Shown here: in pieces, positions 52,889-63,441 of the stretch | Position numbering within the stretch: the first letter of the stretch is position 1 | Layout: each line of letters begins with the position of its first letter | Assembly (NCBI GenBank): GCA_963971305.1 | Contig: OZ020305.1 | Location: forward strand, 45,903,750-45,967,749 | Length of the DNA stretch: 64,000 nucleotides | DNA from: Arcuatula senhousia | Lineage: Eukaryota; Mollusca; Bivalvia; Mytilida; Mytilidae | Reading direction: 5' to 3' | Notes under the pieces: model-generated | Told to the model about the DNA's origin: nothing | Databases searched by the model: none | What the model saw: only the letters and a program-made list of their open reading frames with translations | Made by a program: the position numbers and the translations under genes

Positions 52889-53410
52889 TTATGCCCCCAC
52901 GACGACATGTCGGGGGGGCATTAAGTTTTACTCATGTCCATCCGTCCGTACGTACGTACGTACGTCCGTCCGTCCGTACGAATTTCCGTCAAGCTTTTCT
53001 CGGGAACCATACATAAGAATGATTTGAAACTTAGTAGGATTGTTGAGTATGACAAACTATACGTCCTAAGCGATTTTGAGACCTGTCTGACATCTACTTC
53101 CTGTTTGGGACTTAGGCCAATTTTAAAGTATGTGAACATGATATGAAAATGTCTGTCAAGCCTTTCTCAGGAACCGTACATGAGAATGATTTGAAACTAC
53201 TAATATATGTCCTAAGCGATTTTGAGACCTGTCAGACATCTACTTCCTGTTTGGTACTTAGGCCAATGTTACAATATGTGAACATGACTATGAAAATTTC
53301 CGTCAAGCTTTTCTCAGGAACCATACATGAGAATGATTTGAAACCTGGTAGGATGGTTGAGTATGACAAACTATACGTCCTAAGCGATTCTGGTTTAATA
53401 TTTAATTAAG
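52889..53410 (-). mobile_element. Hairpin-ended element: GC hairpin, TCCG array, three 155-165-bp units
   Basis: Starts with the hairpin TGCCCCCACGACGACATGTC then GGGGGGGCA, followed by a (CGTA)n/(TCCG)n array (52940-52980). Three units then repeat TTCCGTCAAGCTTTTCTC, GAACCATACATGAGAATGAT, GACAAACTATACGTCCTAAG, CGATTTTGAGACCTGTC and CTTCCTGTTTGGGACTTAGG. The far end is absent. Relative to the 30-32 kb elements it lies in reverse. A diverged fragment sits at 2165-2290. Confidence 0.75.
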
Positions 53411-55037
53411 ATAGGGATGCAACTGTGTTTAACTACTAGTGGGGCATATGCATACCAAGTTTCATCTTCATAAATCTAATAGTTCTTGAGATAAAACTTT
53501 AACATTGAGTGTTTACACCTCTGATAAAGCAATACCTATGTCTCAAACTGTTTTGCAGGAAAGAAGAAAATCTGTGTTTAAGAAATAAAATGTCATATTT
53601 AACTATCCTTAAACCCTAATAGATTTACTCCATAGCATTATTTTTTGTATTTAAGTTTTAATCCTCTATTATCATGATTATTCATTTATTTATCTGTGTG
53701 ATGACAGTTTTGAGATGACAAAAAAAAACAGCAAGCTTTGAAACAGGTCTCTATCAACTACAGCATATCTGATGAGTCTCCTTGGATATTGAATACACAA
53801 GCCAATCATTTGAGCATTTTTTTAATTTAATTTCATGTGTGCAACTAAAACTTTGTTTTCTGTAGTTGTACATTTTGTAAGACTATCATACATGTATGTT
53901 AGTACATACATTTTAGTATTCTGTTAGTTGGCAGTTACTCAGTGCATAACGATAAGTATTCCTTACATTTCAGGATAGACAGACAGACAGACAAACAGGT
54001 ATGTTAAACTCAGCACAAAGCATTTTAATATATAACAACAAACAAAAATCCATTTATAGCTTTTGAATAAATACAGCAAAGAAAACATTATGAAAACAAT
54101 TTTACAATTGTAAAGTCTCACTCTGTGGACATCAAATAAATAAATGTTTAAAAAATCACAAACTGTATGAACAAAACAAAGATTGCTAATCATAGCAACA
54201 AACCAAAAAACAGTATAACAACTAGAAATTGTGATCTACAATGTATCTCAGAAGTAAATCACCAAAAAAAATACATTTAAATAAGAATAAGTTCACATGT
54301 ACATGTATTAAACACAACAAAGTAGTTCTCTAGGACATGTACATGTATGAACAGAAAATGTTTTATAATATTTGCTTGCATATATTATGTGTATATATGT
54401 ATCCATAATTAATTAATAACGTTTTTGTTATAGATATTTAATATTGAGATTATTTGGACAAAATTAGTGTTCTATTTTTTTTTTCAACAAAATTCCTAGA
54501 AAAATGTAAGTTGTGTGCAATAAAACATTTTATATAAGAAATTTACAGAATCCTTACAGCTTCCAAAGGGTAAAAAAAATTAATTAAACTTTACAAAGCA
54601 TTTTTATTGTATATTTATATTTTTACAGAATTACAATGCATATCATAAACAAAAAAATAATGACTACATGTACATGTACAAATGTAGAGCAGTGGTAATA
54701 CTCAGAATGTAACAGTTATTACTGTAATTATTTAAAATACATGTAATATGCATTCAAATCACATGATCTGTAATTCAATGGCAAGATAACAGAGGGAGAG
54801 AATGGGGTTTTAAGAAAAGAGAATTTATAATATTAATGGCATAAAAATTCCCAGATATAGAAATCGAACATGTATAATAATGGCCCCAAAATGAAAAAGA
54901 GAGTTAAACATTCCTAAAAATGATAAAAAAAATATATAATTGATATGATGGAGGACCTCCATTCATACCCTCTTAAAATCTCTAACTGTTGAAAGATGTA
55001 TCATTTCAGTTAACCATAAACATATAAATATTTTCTA
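53411..55037. other. Downstream of FEM1B: AT-rich intergenic DNA and probable 3' UTR
   Basis: The minus-strand FEM1B 3' UTR should extend here. The nearest clear AATAAA on that strand is at about 54603-54608, 430 bp past the stop. A short (GACA)n run lies at 53975-53995. ATGTACATGT words are frequent. No other gene seen. Confidence 0.5.
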
Positions 55038-56933
55038 TCAATGCATTTCTATAAATTCTTGTAAAAAAGTTGGAACTGAATCTTTGAAAAATACTTTGTT
55101 AATCTGTATACTTCTTGCTGCAAGACATTTTAATGAAAGATCAGACTGACTTCTGATAAGGCAAGAGGCAAGTTCACTTTCTGAGCAGTCTAAAGGAGTG
55201 TGTCTTAAAATATTACACATATCAGTATGTGCACCAAAAGCAATAAGATTTTTTACAATATTGGATATAACATCAGGATCAGCATGCTTCACAATTATAT
55301 GTAGAGGTGTATTTTTATGGCAATCAATAACATTTGGACAAGCACCGCATTGCAGTAACAAATCTGCAAGTTCTGCATTTGGAAAATAAACCACTTCTTC
55401 TACGTGGAAATCATCAACTAAAGTAGCTGTATCAATTGCCATATGCAAGGGAGTGTACCCATTTTCTAGTCTAGGATCAAGCTTCACAAATCGATAAACT
55501 ACTGCCTTCAGTTCTTCAAAGTCTTCAGCTTCAGTTTTATCACAGTTTTGAGCAATCACAAGGAGATAAAGGCAAGAATGAATGTTAATCTGAAAATAAT
55601 CCTTAGCATTAGTTAAATTGTCCTCCGATTTCATCCTCTCAACGTCATTTGTTAGTTCTGTAACAGCTCTTTCAAATATGTCAGTGACAGTTTTAAGGTT
55701 TAATTTCTCTTCAATGTGAATCATTTGTGAAAATACTTGAGCAAAGCGCAACAAGTCTTTTGATACTGAAGTTTTATTTCTTTGTCTAAGTTTGAGAGCA
55801 TGTAACCACAAATCAATGCACCTTTGAAATCTAGAGCTATCAGCATATACAGCACCACGATAAACTAGGGCATTTGCAACTTCTGGATTATCTGGCCCTA
55901 AAATTCTCTCTTTCACTGTAAGTGACTGCATGTGTATTGCATTTAACTGGCCTTTTATTTTTTGCAGATCTTCTAGTGTTTGGCATTCAGCAACATTTTC
56001 ATATGCAGGAACAGGAGGATATGGCTTCTTTAAGATAATATTGCCAGGGTCACTAAATCGTACATGCATAGCTTCTTCAAAATACTGCATTGTTTTGCCA
56101 ATATCATATTCTGTTTTGTCATTTGCATAAAATGCACCTAAAAGTTCTAATGCATCTATTTTGCTTTCCTTTGTACAGCTTGGAAAAGAAATCATTGTCT
56201 CAACAACTTCAGATTTTCCACACTCTGCTGCTGCTAGCAGTGGAGTCAACTGATGGTCATTTTTTATCTGTTTTGCTCCATATTTTGTCAATTCTTTTAC
56301 TATATCTAAATGGCCACATTCAGCTGCAAAATGTAATGCAGTTGCTCCACAGTGAGCTATTGTGTTTGGGTCTACTCCCTTTTGTAAAAGAAACTGCACC
56401 ACCTCAAAGTGTCCTCTGTAAGATGCAATCATAAGGCATGTATTTTGATAAATGTTTGGAATATTCACATCAGCATTGTGATCAACAAGATATTTGACTA
56501 TGTCAATTCGCCCATCAAAACATGCAGCTCTTAAAGCAGTAGAATTAGTTTTAGTTGGGTGATTCACATCAGCACCATGTTGTATTAGAAGCTTTACAAT
56601 TCCAAAGTAGCCAGCCCCAGAGGCACACCAAAGGGCTGTTGTCTTCTCTATTGTGTAGCCATCAAATTTAACAGTACCAGTTTGTTCAATGTCTACTTTA
56701 AAATGTGTTAAAAGAATTGAGACAACTTTTTCGGACCCATTTCTAGCTGCGATTATTAATGGCGTAGTTTTCTGGTCATTCTCTTCGGTGATATGGTTTA
56801 AAACTTCATCAATGACAGTTTTATCTGAATTCCATAGCATGGCAAAAATACTAATTGCCATGTTGTCTCTGGCGCATGCATGAACTTTGGCTTTTAAGCC
56901 TTTAAGAGTCTCTTCTGTGATTTGTTTTGACAT
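55038..56933 (-). CDS. FEM1B: Protein fem-1 homolog B (CUL2 ubiquitin ligase substrate receptor)
   Basis: Complete intronless frame of 631 codons; human FEM1B is 627. FEM1 proteins bind C-terminal degrons with ankyrin repeats and attach to Elongin B/C-CUL2. Ankyrin repeats cover about residues 54-84, 97-126, 130-159, 163-192, 196-225 and 228-252 (TTPLIIAARNG, TALWCASGAGYFGIVKLLI, LRAACFDGRIDIVKYL, CGATALHFAAECGHLDIVKE). A TPR-like middle follows (ERILGPDNPEVANALVYRGA; CIDLWLHALKLRQ), then two C-terminal ankyrin repeats (492-531, 540-575), and a VHL-type box: LKCLAAR at 601-607 (BC box) and VPTFLQEFIEMH (CUL2 box). His194-Cys195 (AHCG) match the His-Cys pair that in human FEM1B binds zinc with FNIP1, so that surface may be kept. 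The start is the first ATG, giving about nine residues more than human. Vertebrate FEM1B has at least one coding intron, so absence of introns here is notable. Faces CLN6 head-to-head. Confidence 0.95.
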   Translation of the reverse strand: MSKQITEETLKGLKAKVHACARDNMAISIFAMLWNSDKTVIDEVLNHITEENDQKTTPLIIAARNGSEKVVSILLTHFKVDIEQTGTVKFDGYTIEKTTALWCASGAGYFGIVKLLIQHGADVNHPTKTNSTALRAACFDGRIDIVKYLVDHNADVNIPNIYQNTCLMIASYRGHFEVVQFLLQKGVDPNTIAHCGATALHFAAECGHLDIVKELTKYGAKQIKNDHQLTPLLAAAECGKSEVVETMISFPSCTKESKIDALELLGAFYANDKTEYDIGKTMQYFEEAMHVRFSDPGNIILKKPYPPVPAYENVAECQTLEDLQKIKGQLNAIHMQSLTVKERILGPDNPEVANALVYRGAVYADSSRFQRCIDLWLHALKLRQRNKTSVSKDLLRFAQVFSQMIHIEEKLNLKTVTDIFERAVTELTNDVERMKSEDNLTNAKDYFQINIHSCLYLLVIAQNCDKTEAEDFEELKAVVYRFVKLDPRLENGYTPLHMAIDTATLVDDFHVEEVVYFPNAELADLLLQCGACPNVIDCHKNTPLHIIVKHADPDVISNIVKNLIAFGAHTDMCNILRHTPLDCSESELASCLIRSQSDLSLKCLAARSIQINKVFFKDSVPTFLQEFIEMH

Positions 56934-57613
56934 TTCCTCAGATCTTCTCCCACATAAAATAATGGGATAAAACAGACAAGGGAGTGGAATGCAATGTACC
57001 TTATGACGGTGGTAACAAAATATACAATCCCGTACCCGTATCGAAACTATTCAAAAGTTTTCATGTATTGGCTTTCATTGCAAAGGAAATATTACATGAT
57101 TTTTTTGTGGTGATAAAAACACCAAAGTTAAAAAATGCATTTTTTATATCTAGTTATCGAGATTTACAAGATTTTATTGATACACACAGACACAAGAAAG
57201 GTAACATGAGGTAAATAATATGATACAGAGGCATAATGACAGGATGAATAAGTTGACATGGCACAGGAATTACACTAAACATTTGCTAAGTTGGTTTACA
57301 ACAGTTGCAACATTTGATAAAAGTTTTACATTACAAAATGATAACATATCTTTTATTTTATTTGAATCAGGATTCGTATGAAAATACCTTGGTATATATT
57401 TTTGTCTTAGCTGATTAACCGATTCGTTTTTACATTTAAAAATTAAAAAGATAGTGATATTCGTCGCCAATACCGTTTCTACACTAATGACACTATCTCT
57501 CTGCTCGTGGAATTTTGTTCCATCTTCCCGTTTCAATTTGGAAATTTAATATTCTATGTTTTAAGTTTTGATATGTATTTTCGCTTTGATTCGGGTAGTC
57601 TTAATGTGTAATT

Positions 57614-57668
57614 CCATAGATCTGTATATTATATATATTATCATATATATTTATATACAGATCTATGG
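57614..57668. repeat. Short palindromic element, CATAGAYCTG family, copy 3 (with loop)
   Basis: CCATAGATCTGTATATTATA at the left pairs with TATATACAGATCTATGG at the right around an AT-rich TATATATTATCATATAT centre. 55 bp. Confidence 0.85.
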
Positions 57669-57827
57669 TAATTCTCAATAACGAATATCGCCTTAAAGAT
57701 ACCATAAAATTCTCCTCTAGATGAATTTAATATATTCGAAAACCACTTCTGGATAAACTGATCCCTGAAGCGGTTATAAATAACAGAAGTGACATATCAA
57801 AAACTTGAGCAATTTGGTTCATTATTG

Positions 57828-57860
57828 CATAGACCTAAATATTTAATATACAGGTCTATG
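57828..57860. repeat. Short palindromic element, CATAGAYCTG family, copy 4 (internal deletion)
   Basis: CATAGACCTAAATATTTAAT then ATACAGGTCTATG. The right arm keeps TATACAGGTCTATG, the left lacks GTATATTA, so the hairpin is shortened to 33 bp. Confidence 0.75.
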
Positions 57861-58074
57861 GTTATTGTAACCTGACTATGACCCCTTGCGATTATTAATT
57901 GAGGTTTATTTTATTTTAATTAGTGTCAATCAGATAATTTTGGTTTAAGATATAAACGAGAACATTTAATCAAACATTCATTTAATCTGGCATGATTAGT
58001 GTATTACACATGTTATTTATCTTGTTTATTTTTAAAGTGTACTTCAAACATTTTAACACTACTCTTATCTGAAA

Positions 58075-61000
58075 ATGGAGAATACACAAACAGTACGGAA
58101 AAGAGGACAAAATTTACAATATGTTGACGTTGAAGATCAATACTCTAATGGCAAAAGGTAAGGGTTTTGATAATAAGGTTGAACGTATGTAGTTGTCTGA
58201 ATTATTAAACAGAAGATGATGAGATGTGGAATAAGTGTACGCGACACAACCGGCTACAATATAAACCCACAATGGAAAACAGCCAGCAGCCTTCAATGTG
58301 TCCAGTGATCGCTGCTCGCTGTTTTTTAATTGGCAATGGATTGAAGATAAACTACATGTGATTCAAGCCCAATCCTAAAGTGCAATGAAATACCATCTTC
58401 TTGACAAAAAAAGAAAAATTAACAATAATTCGACGTAATACAAACATTTTTCGACATAGTAGCAATATCTAACGTAACGTCTTAAGCTTTGATAAAGATT
58501 CTCTAATTTCCAACAGTCATACGACAGTGTATCATATTGAGTGTATCATGAGGTTATAAACATACTGGGGACAATAATATGTACATGGTTTTAAAACCCC
58601 GCCACACGAGGTATTATGTTATACCCTCAGTTTTTTCGGTGTCTGTCCGTTCGTCCGTCCCCCGAAGGTTTCCGAATGATAACTTGAAAACGCGTCAAAG
58701 GAATTTCATATTTTGCACAGCTGTTGGGTACAATAAAATACAGATCAAGTTCAATTTTCATTATGATCCGAAAAACGATCTTGAAGATTTGTCACTTTGT
58801 GAATTTTCCAAATTTGAAAATGATGAAATTTTCTGATCAAAGAAAGATAACTCATTTCTTTTCTGTATCTATATAGATGTATAGTATATACAGTATAGTA
58901 TTGATGAATATCGTGGCGGGGTATCATTTAATGTCCCATTAGATGCCCTATTTTTCAAAGTATTTTGACATATCGAATCAAAAACAAAATTTTATTCCAC
59001 GAAACTCTTTGTAGAGTTGTAATTAACATGATTAATGCATACATTTTTCCTCATGTCGATTGTATTAAATTTTCTTTTAATAAAATCATACCAATTTTTC
59101 CATTCTTTCTAGACAAGAAAAGAAGACACATTCACATGGATTCCATTGGGATATATGGCTTTTATTAGCTGTTGAAAACTGGCTTTTCGATTTTGGAAGA
59201 CCAATTTTTGCTGTAAGTAAAATTCAGTAACAACAGACACTTTGTCCAAATCATTACGCCTCTTAACTTATTTTTAATAAAGTTTTGTATGAAGTCTGCC
59301 ACTGTACGTATCCATAAACTATGAAAATGGGTAGATCATGAAATATTGTTAAGGAAAAGAACCTCTTAAACCTGTCTAAAAAGAACTAAATAAATGTACA
59401 ACTAAACATATTTTTAGTTTCTTCTTTTCTATACACTTTGAGTCTGTATGAGCCGAACATGTTTCTAAACTAAAATTGTACCAAACAGTTAAATTTAAAC
59501 GTGTTTTTCTTTCTCATCTCAGAATATAATGTTGGTTTTTTTTAAATATTTTTACAGCTATTTGTGCCACAGGAATGGTTTCCGATGAAGTACCCGAGTG
59601 TCGGAGATTACTGCCACATGGCTTATAATGTCATTACTCCTTTCTGTCTCCTGAAGGTGTGTAAAATAGACTTTTTGACTTTAAGAACTTTATCAAATAA
59701 CATCACTCAACATCAGCCACTGGGTTTAGAATGCATGTATACTCATGAACTTATGGTCGTACATATTGCACCCCAAGTTGTATACATTTTCTACTGTCTG
59801 AGATGAATTATAATTGCCACTTAGGGATATATCTTGAACTATCTAGAGCAAACTGTTTCATCAAATTTGTATATATATGAAGAAGAAGAAAAATTATATA
59901 AGCGAGACCATATGATCTTTCATCCATGCATAAAATAAGTGTTTGACATCATTGACCTTAACACCTTTCTTTGAATGCGTTTCGGCTAATTTCCGTAAAA
60001 ATGAACCCCTTTTCCTTTTGTTATGTACATTCGTTTACCTTCTTGTTCTGGTATATGAAAATATGCAACTTTCTGTAATAAAGTCTTCGATTTTGTATAA
60101 TAAACTGAATAGTATCTGAGTGTTTCAATTGTCTTCGTTGCTATTATTTTATGGATGTCGTTTCATGTACATTTATTCCTCATCTCAAAGTCATCTGTTT
60201 TCAGCTTTTTGAGCGCTCCCCGAATAAGACATCATCAACATTTAACATGATTTGTGTAATCACGTTTGTCATGGGTGCCAGTATACATCTGGTTGGAGAT
60301 TCCATCAATCACAGACTTGTACTACTGGGTTACGAACTTCACCTATCAGTCAGGGACAATCCCATGATGCAGCAGCTCCAACCGAGAGGACTTGTGAGTA
60401 TTCAGTTTCTATCATTTTCCCCGTCAGCCTTTTGCCGGACGGCCGTTTTAAAGCTTATGCTCGTAACTTTTAAATATACACATGTAGTACAACTTGGCCT
60501 CTATAATGCCAAAAGATGTAGCATTCCAAATAAAAAGTCAATAATGTGGTAAGATTAAAAAAAAATATGTCAACGTTGCTTACTTTTACCAATATATCAT
60601 ATTAAATATAGTATATGTGTTATTTTGTTCGTTTCATATCTTTATTTTAGTCTTTACCGTTAATTTCCAATCAAAGGTCAATTAAACACTTCGCTTCGTC
60701 CAATTTGTAGGTCTTTTGTTTCATCTCTTCATTCTGGTATATTTCTAGGTTGACTCTTTCGAATTGCTATATCTTTATGACGAAGTAATTGGACATCTCA
60801 TGTGGTAAGTTATATATAGTGAAAAAACCCAAGCCGCCCAGTATTTTCATTTAGTTGTACATAAAAATTACAACAAAGTTCCCGGCAATTAATTTTGTTA
60901 CGCCTGATGCGAGTTTCGTCTATTCAAGACTCACCAGAGGCGCTCTTCCCAAATGATTGAAAGTGCTAAATACTTTTAATATGAAGAACATATAAGAAAA

Positions 61001-62140
61001 ATAAAATGAAACACTAGTATCGAAATGGAATGCAAATGCTAAGATCAACCTAGGCCTGTGGTTGAAAAAAAAAATTACAATTTTGAAAATTACCTAAGAG
61101 TATTAAAAGTACTTCACGATGTTCAGATGAATATTGCATGCATTTCAAAACAGTTTTAAAAAGACACCAAGAATTAAGAATACATCTAACTAATCTCCCA
61201 TGTATTCTAGGGGTTTGAGGGGTTAGTTCTTTTGCAAATCTGCACTTTTCGCATATTTTTACTTCTTCTGACAGAAATGATTTTTTTTCATTTCAGGTAC
61301 ATTCCTTTCTTTATCAGTTTGTTTCTATATTTCAATGGTTGTTTTACATCTAAATATGACCCTTCACAAAAGACTGGGATTAAATGGTGGAGTCTTATGC
61401 TGATAAGTGGAATTTATTATTGGTACGTAAAATGCATACAATGTTTTTCAAACAGAGATAAGATCAAGTAAAAGAATTTGAAAAGGAAATAGTTGTAGTT
61501 GGACTAGTTGGATGGAAAATCAGGAACTATTAAGAATCGGAATGAAGCACAGGCAGGTTGAATAAGCACCTTATATAGTCTTGAAGTATAATGTTTAATT
61601 TTCCTGATTTTAGCGCACCTTTTGGCCACGCTTCTTGGGTTGCAGCCAAAATTTAACAAAAGTTCCAAAGGAATTGGTATGTTCACATCTCTTGCGTTCC
61701 TCTTTATCGGGTCTGAATTTTATCACTCGAGAAAACAAAGTTTAACATTTAATATGATTTTGAATACATACAGCCTAAAAGGCGACTTTTGTTTACGTAG
61801 ATTATCATATTTTTTTTTTATTTCGAGCCTTTTTAAGTGAACTTATAGGTGGTTTGTTTTTTTCCATTTCAGGTACTTAGTTACGGAAGGACAGATATTT
61901 TCAGTTTATATTTTAACTTTTATAAGCATGACTGTTGTGTGGATACGAAAAAAGACTTTGGGACAATCTATAGACATCAATGGGAAATTCTTGTATTATT
62001 CCTTTGCCAGTGCATTGGTCCTAGTGGTTATATGGGTGTTCAATTTGTGGAATGACAAAGTGTTGAGACAGAAATACCCAGGAGTCTTATATATTCCTGA
62101 ACCCTGGGCTTACTATACCCTCTATCTCAAGTCCCACTAG
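58075..62140 (+). CDS. CLN6: Ceroid-lipofuscinosis neuronal protein 6 homologue (ER membrane protein), seven exons
   Basis: Exons 58075-58157, 59113-59212, 59558-59656, 60205-60393, 60749-60804, 61297-61422 and 61873-62140 join in frame (phases 2,0,0,0,2,2) with GT-AG at every junction, giving 921 nt, 306 aa plus TAG at 62138-62140; human CLN6 has 311 aa and seven exons. CLN6 is a multi-pass ER protein that acts with CLN8 to load lysosomal enzymes for export. Matches to the family: [12 protein letters not shown] (exon 2), [20 protein letters not shown] (exon 3), [18 protein letters not shown] and HLSVRDNP (exon 4), [20 protein letters not shown] (exons 5-6), [13 protein letters not shown] (6-7) and [15 protein letters not shown]...PEPWAYYTL at the C-terminus. 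Hydrophobic segments agree with several membrane spans. The N-terminus (about 28 aa, polar) is lineage-specific. No damage seen; introns 1-6 carry little repeat apart from intron 1. Confidence 0.95.
58597..58921 (-). mobile_element. Element with CCCCGCCAC inverted ends in CLN6 intron 1
   Basis: CCCCGCCAC (58597-58605) pairs with GTGGCGGGG (58913-58921). A hairpin-like GAGGTATTATGTTATACCCTC follows the left end, then a TCCG array (GTCCGTTCGTCCGTCC, 58644-58660) and one degraded core unit. Same build as 52889-53410. Confidence 0.7.
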
Positions 62141-62234
62141 ATAGTAAATGTTAGTCATACAGTATATGCCCTGTGCACCATTCAAAATATACTTGCCATT
62201 ATCAATATCTTTTTACATGTTATTTTATCAATTA

Positions 62235-62240
62235 AATAAA
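62235..62240 (+). terminator. CLN6 polyadenylation signal
   Basis: AATAAA 95 bases after the CLN6 stop codon, followed by GT/T-rich sequence. First such signal downstream. Confidence 0.6.
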
Positions 62241-62300
62241 CTGTTTCTCATACATAAGTACAGTATATAAGTATTAAGTAGTGCTAGTTTTACATAGAGA

Positions 62301-62772
62301 ATTATACACTTTATCATATATTTTTCAACCCAAGAGTGCTGATATTGTTGAAGGGTGTGATAAAGATTTAGGGGTGCGATAAAGGGGGTGTGATAAAGGG
62401 TAACCATGCGATATAGGGTATGTGATAAAGGTTAGGCTTAGAGAATTGTGATATCATGAATTATACACTTTATCATATATTTTTCAACCCAAGAGTGCTG
62501 ATATTGGTGAAGGGTGCGATAAAGGTTTAGGGGTGCGATAATGGGTGTGTGATAAAGGGTAACCATGTGATATAGGCTATGTGATAAAGGTTAGGCTTAG
62601 AGAATTGTGATATCATGAATTATACACTTTATCATATATTTTTCAACCCAAGAGTACTGATATTGTTGAAGGGTGCGATAAAGGTTTAGGGGTGCGATAA
62701 TGGGTGTTTGATAAAGGGTAACCATGTGATATAGGGTATGTGATAAAGGTTAGGCTTAGAGAATTGTGATAC
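62301..62772. repeat. 159-bp tandem repeat, three copies
   Basis: ATTATACACTTTATCATATA starts at 62301, 62460 and 62619, exactly 159 bp apart. Each unit holds several (G)TG.GATAAAGG sub-repeats and CCCAAGAGT.CTGATATTG. Differences between copies are few, so the expansion is recent. Confidence 0.9.
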
Positions 62773-63293
62773 AGGCAGAATCCACGTTCCTGTATCACAT
62801 ATGCAAAAAGGCTGTATTTTATACTAAATATATGATAAAATACAATAAAAACAGACTTACTGCACCTATTCCGTTTATAACGTGTACGATAGTTGAGTCA
62901 AAACGACTCCCGAGTGTCGACGTTCAGCTACCCCTAGCGTTAGCGTCGATACGTCAATATCCACATACAGGCAGTATACCGAAAAAAATGTTAATATCTA
63001 ATCCCGCTAACTCATAAGTGTCAACCCTATGCTGGGAGTGAATTACTTTCTCGCATTGATATTACCATTAAAATCAATAAGCAAAGAGGCACCTATGGGG
63101 CATCCGAGTGTCAAAAATCCGAAAGGGCAACGACAAAACCAGTAAATATGGATGAGAACAGAACGAACAAACAAATGGTTTCGAGTGAGCTCCGATTTCA
63201 ACTCGAACTCTCCGCACTCGAACACTCAAAATCAATCGAACAACAGCCGTAACTCGTGTTCTACTAACCTAGCTACATCCGATAACTACAGGT
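62773..63293. other. Intergenic DNA with MITE-like remains
   Basis: 62930-63010 (GTTAGCGTCGATACGTCAAT) and 63090-63230 (GGCATCCGAGTGTCAAAAAT) are unusually rich in CpG compared with the window. No gene or RNA gene recognised. Confidence 0.4.
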
Positions 63294-63441
63294 TTCACAA
63301 CTATAAGTGATGAGATACGGATTTTTATCACATCGAGTTAGATATTTTTTTCAAATTAGGAAACGAGCATTTGCGAGTTTCCTTTGACAAATATCTAACG
63401 AGTGTGATAAAAATTCATATCGCATCACTTGTGGTTGTGAA
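63294..63441. repeat. 148-bp hairpin element
   Basis: TTCACAACTATAAGTGATGA, GATACGGATTTTTATCACAT, CGAGTTAGATATTT pairs with the complement of AAATATCTAACGAGTGTGAT, AAAAATTCATATCGCATCAC, TTGTGGTTGTGAA. Arms of about 65 bp surround a small AACGAGCATTTGCGAGTTT centre, itself a weak palindrome. MITE-like, no coding content. GTGATAAAAAT words echo the 159-bp repeat just upstream. Confidence 0.8.

Larger units (their letters stand above)
56934..58074. promoter_or_regulatory. 1.14-kb divergent intergenic region between FEM1B and CLN6
   Basis: Contains both transcription starts, if they are close to the ATGs. No clear TATA box at a fixed distance and no CpG-rich core are visible. Two palindromic CATAGA elements lie here (57614-57668, 57828-57860), 160 bp apart. 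Confidence 0.5.

Noticed and set aside
56090..56434. 114-codon plus-strand frame, and others within 55.2-56.9 kb
   Set aside because: Antisense shadows of FEM1B.
60151..60552. 133-codon frame containing the CLN6 exon 4 sequence
   Set aside because: It reads through introns on both sides; only 60205-60393 is exon.
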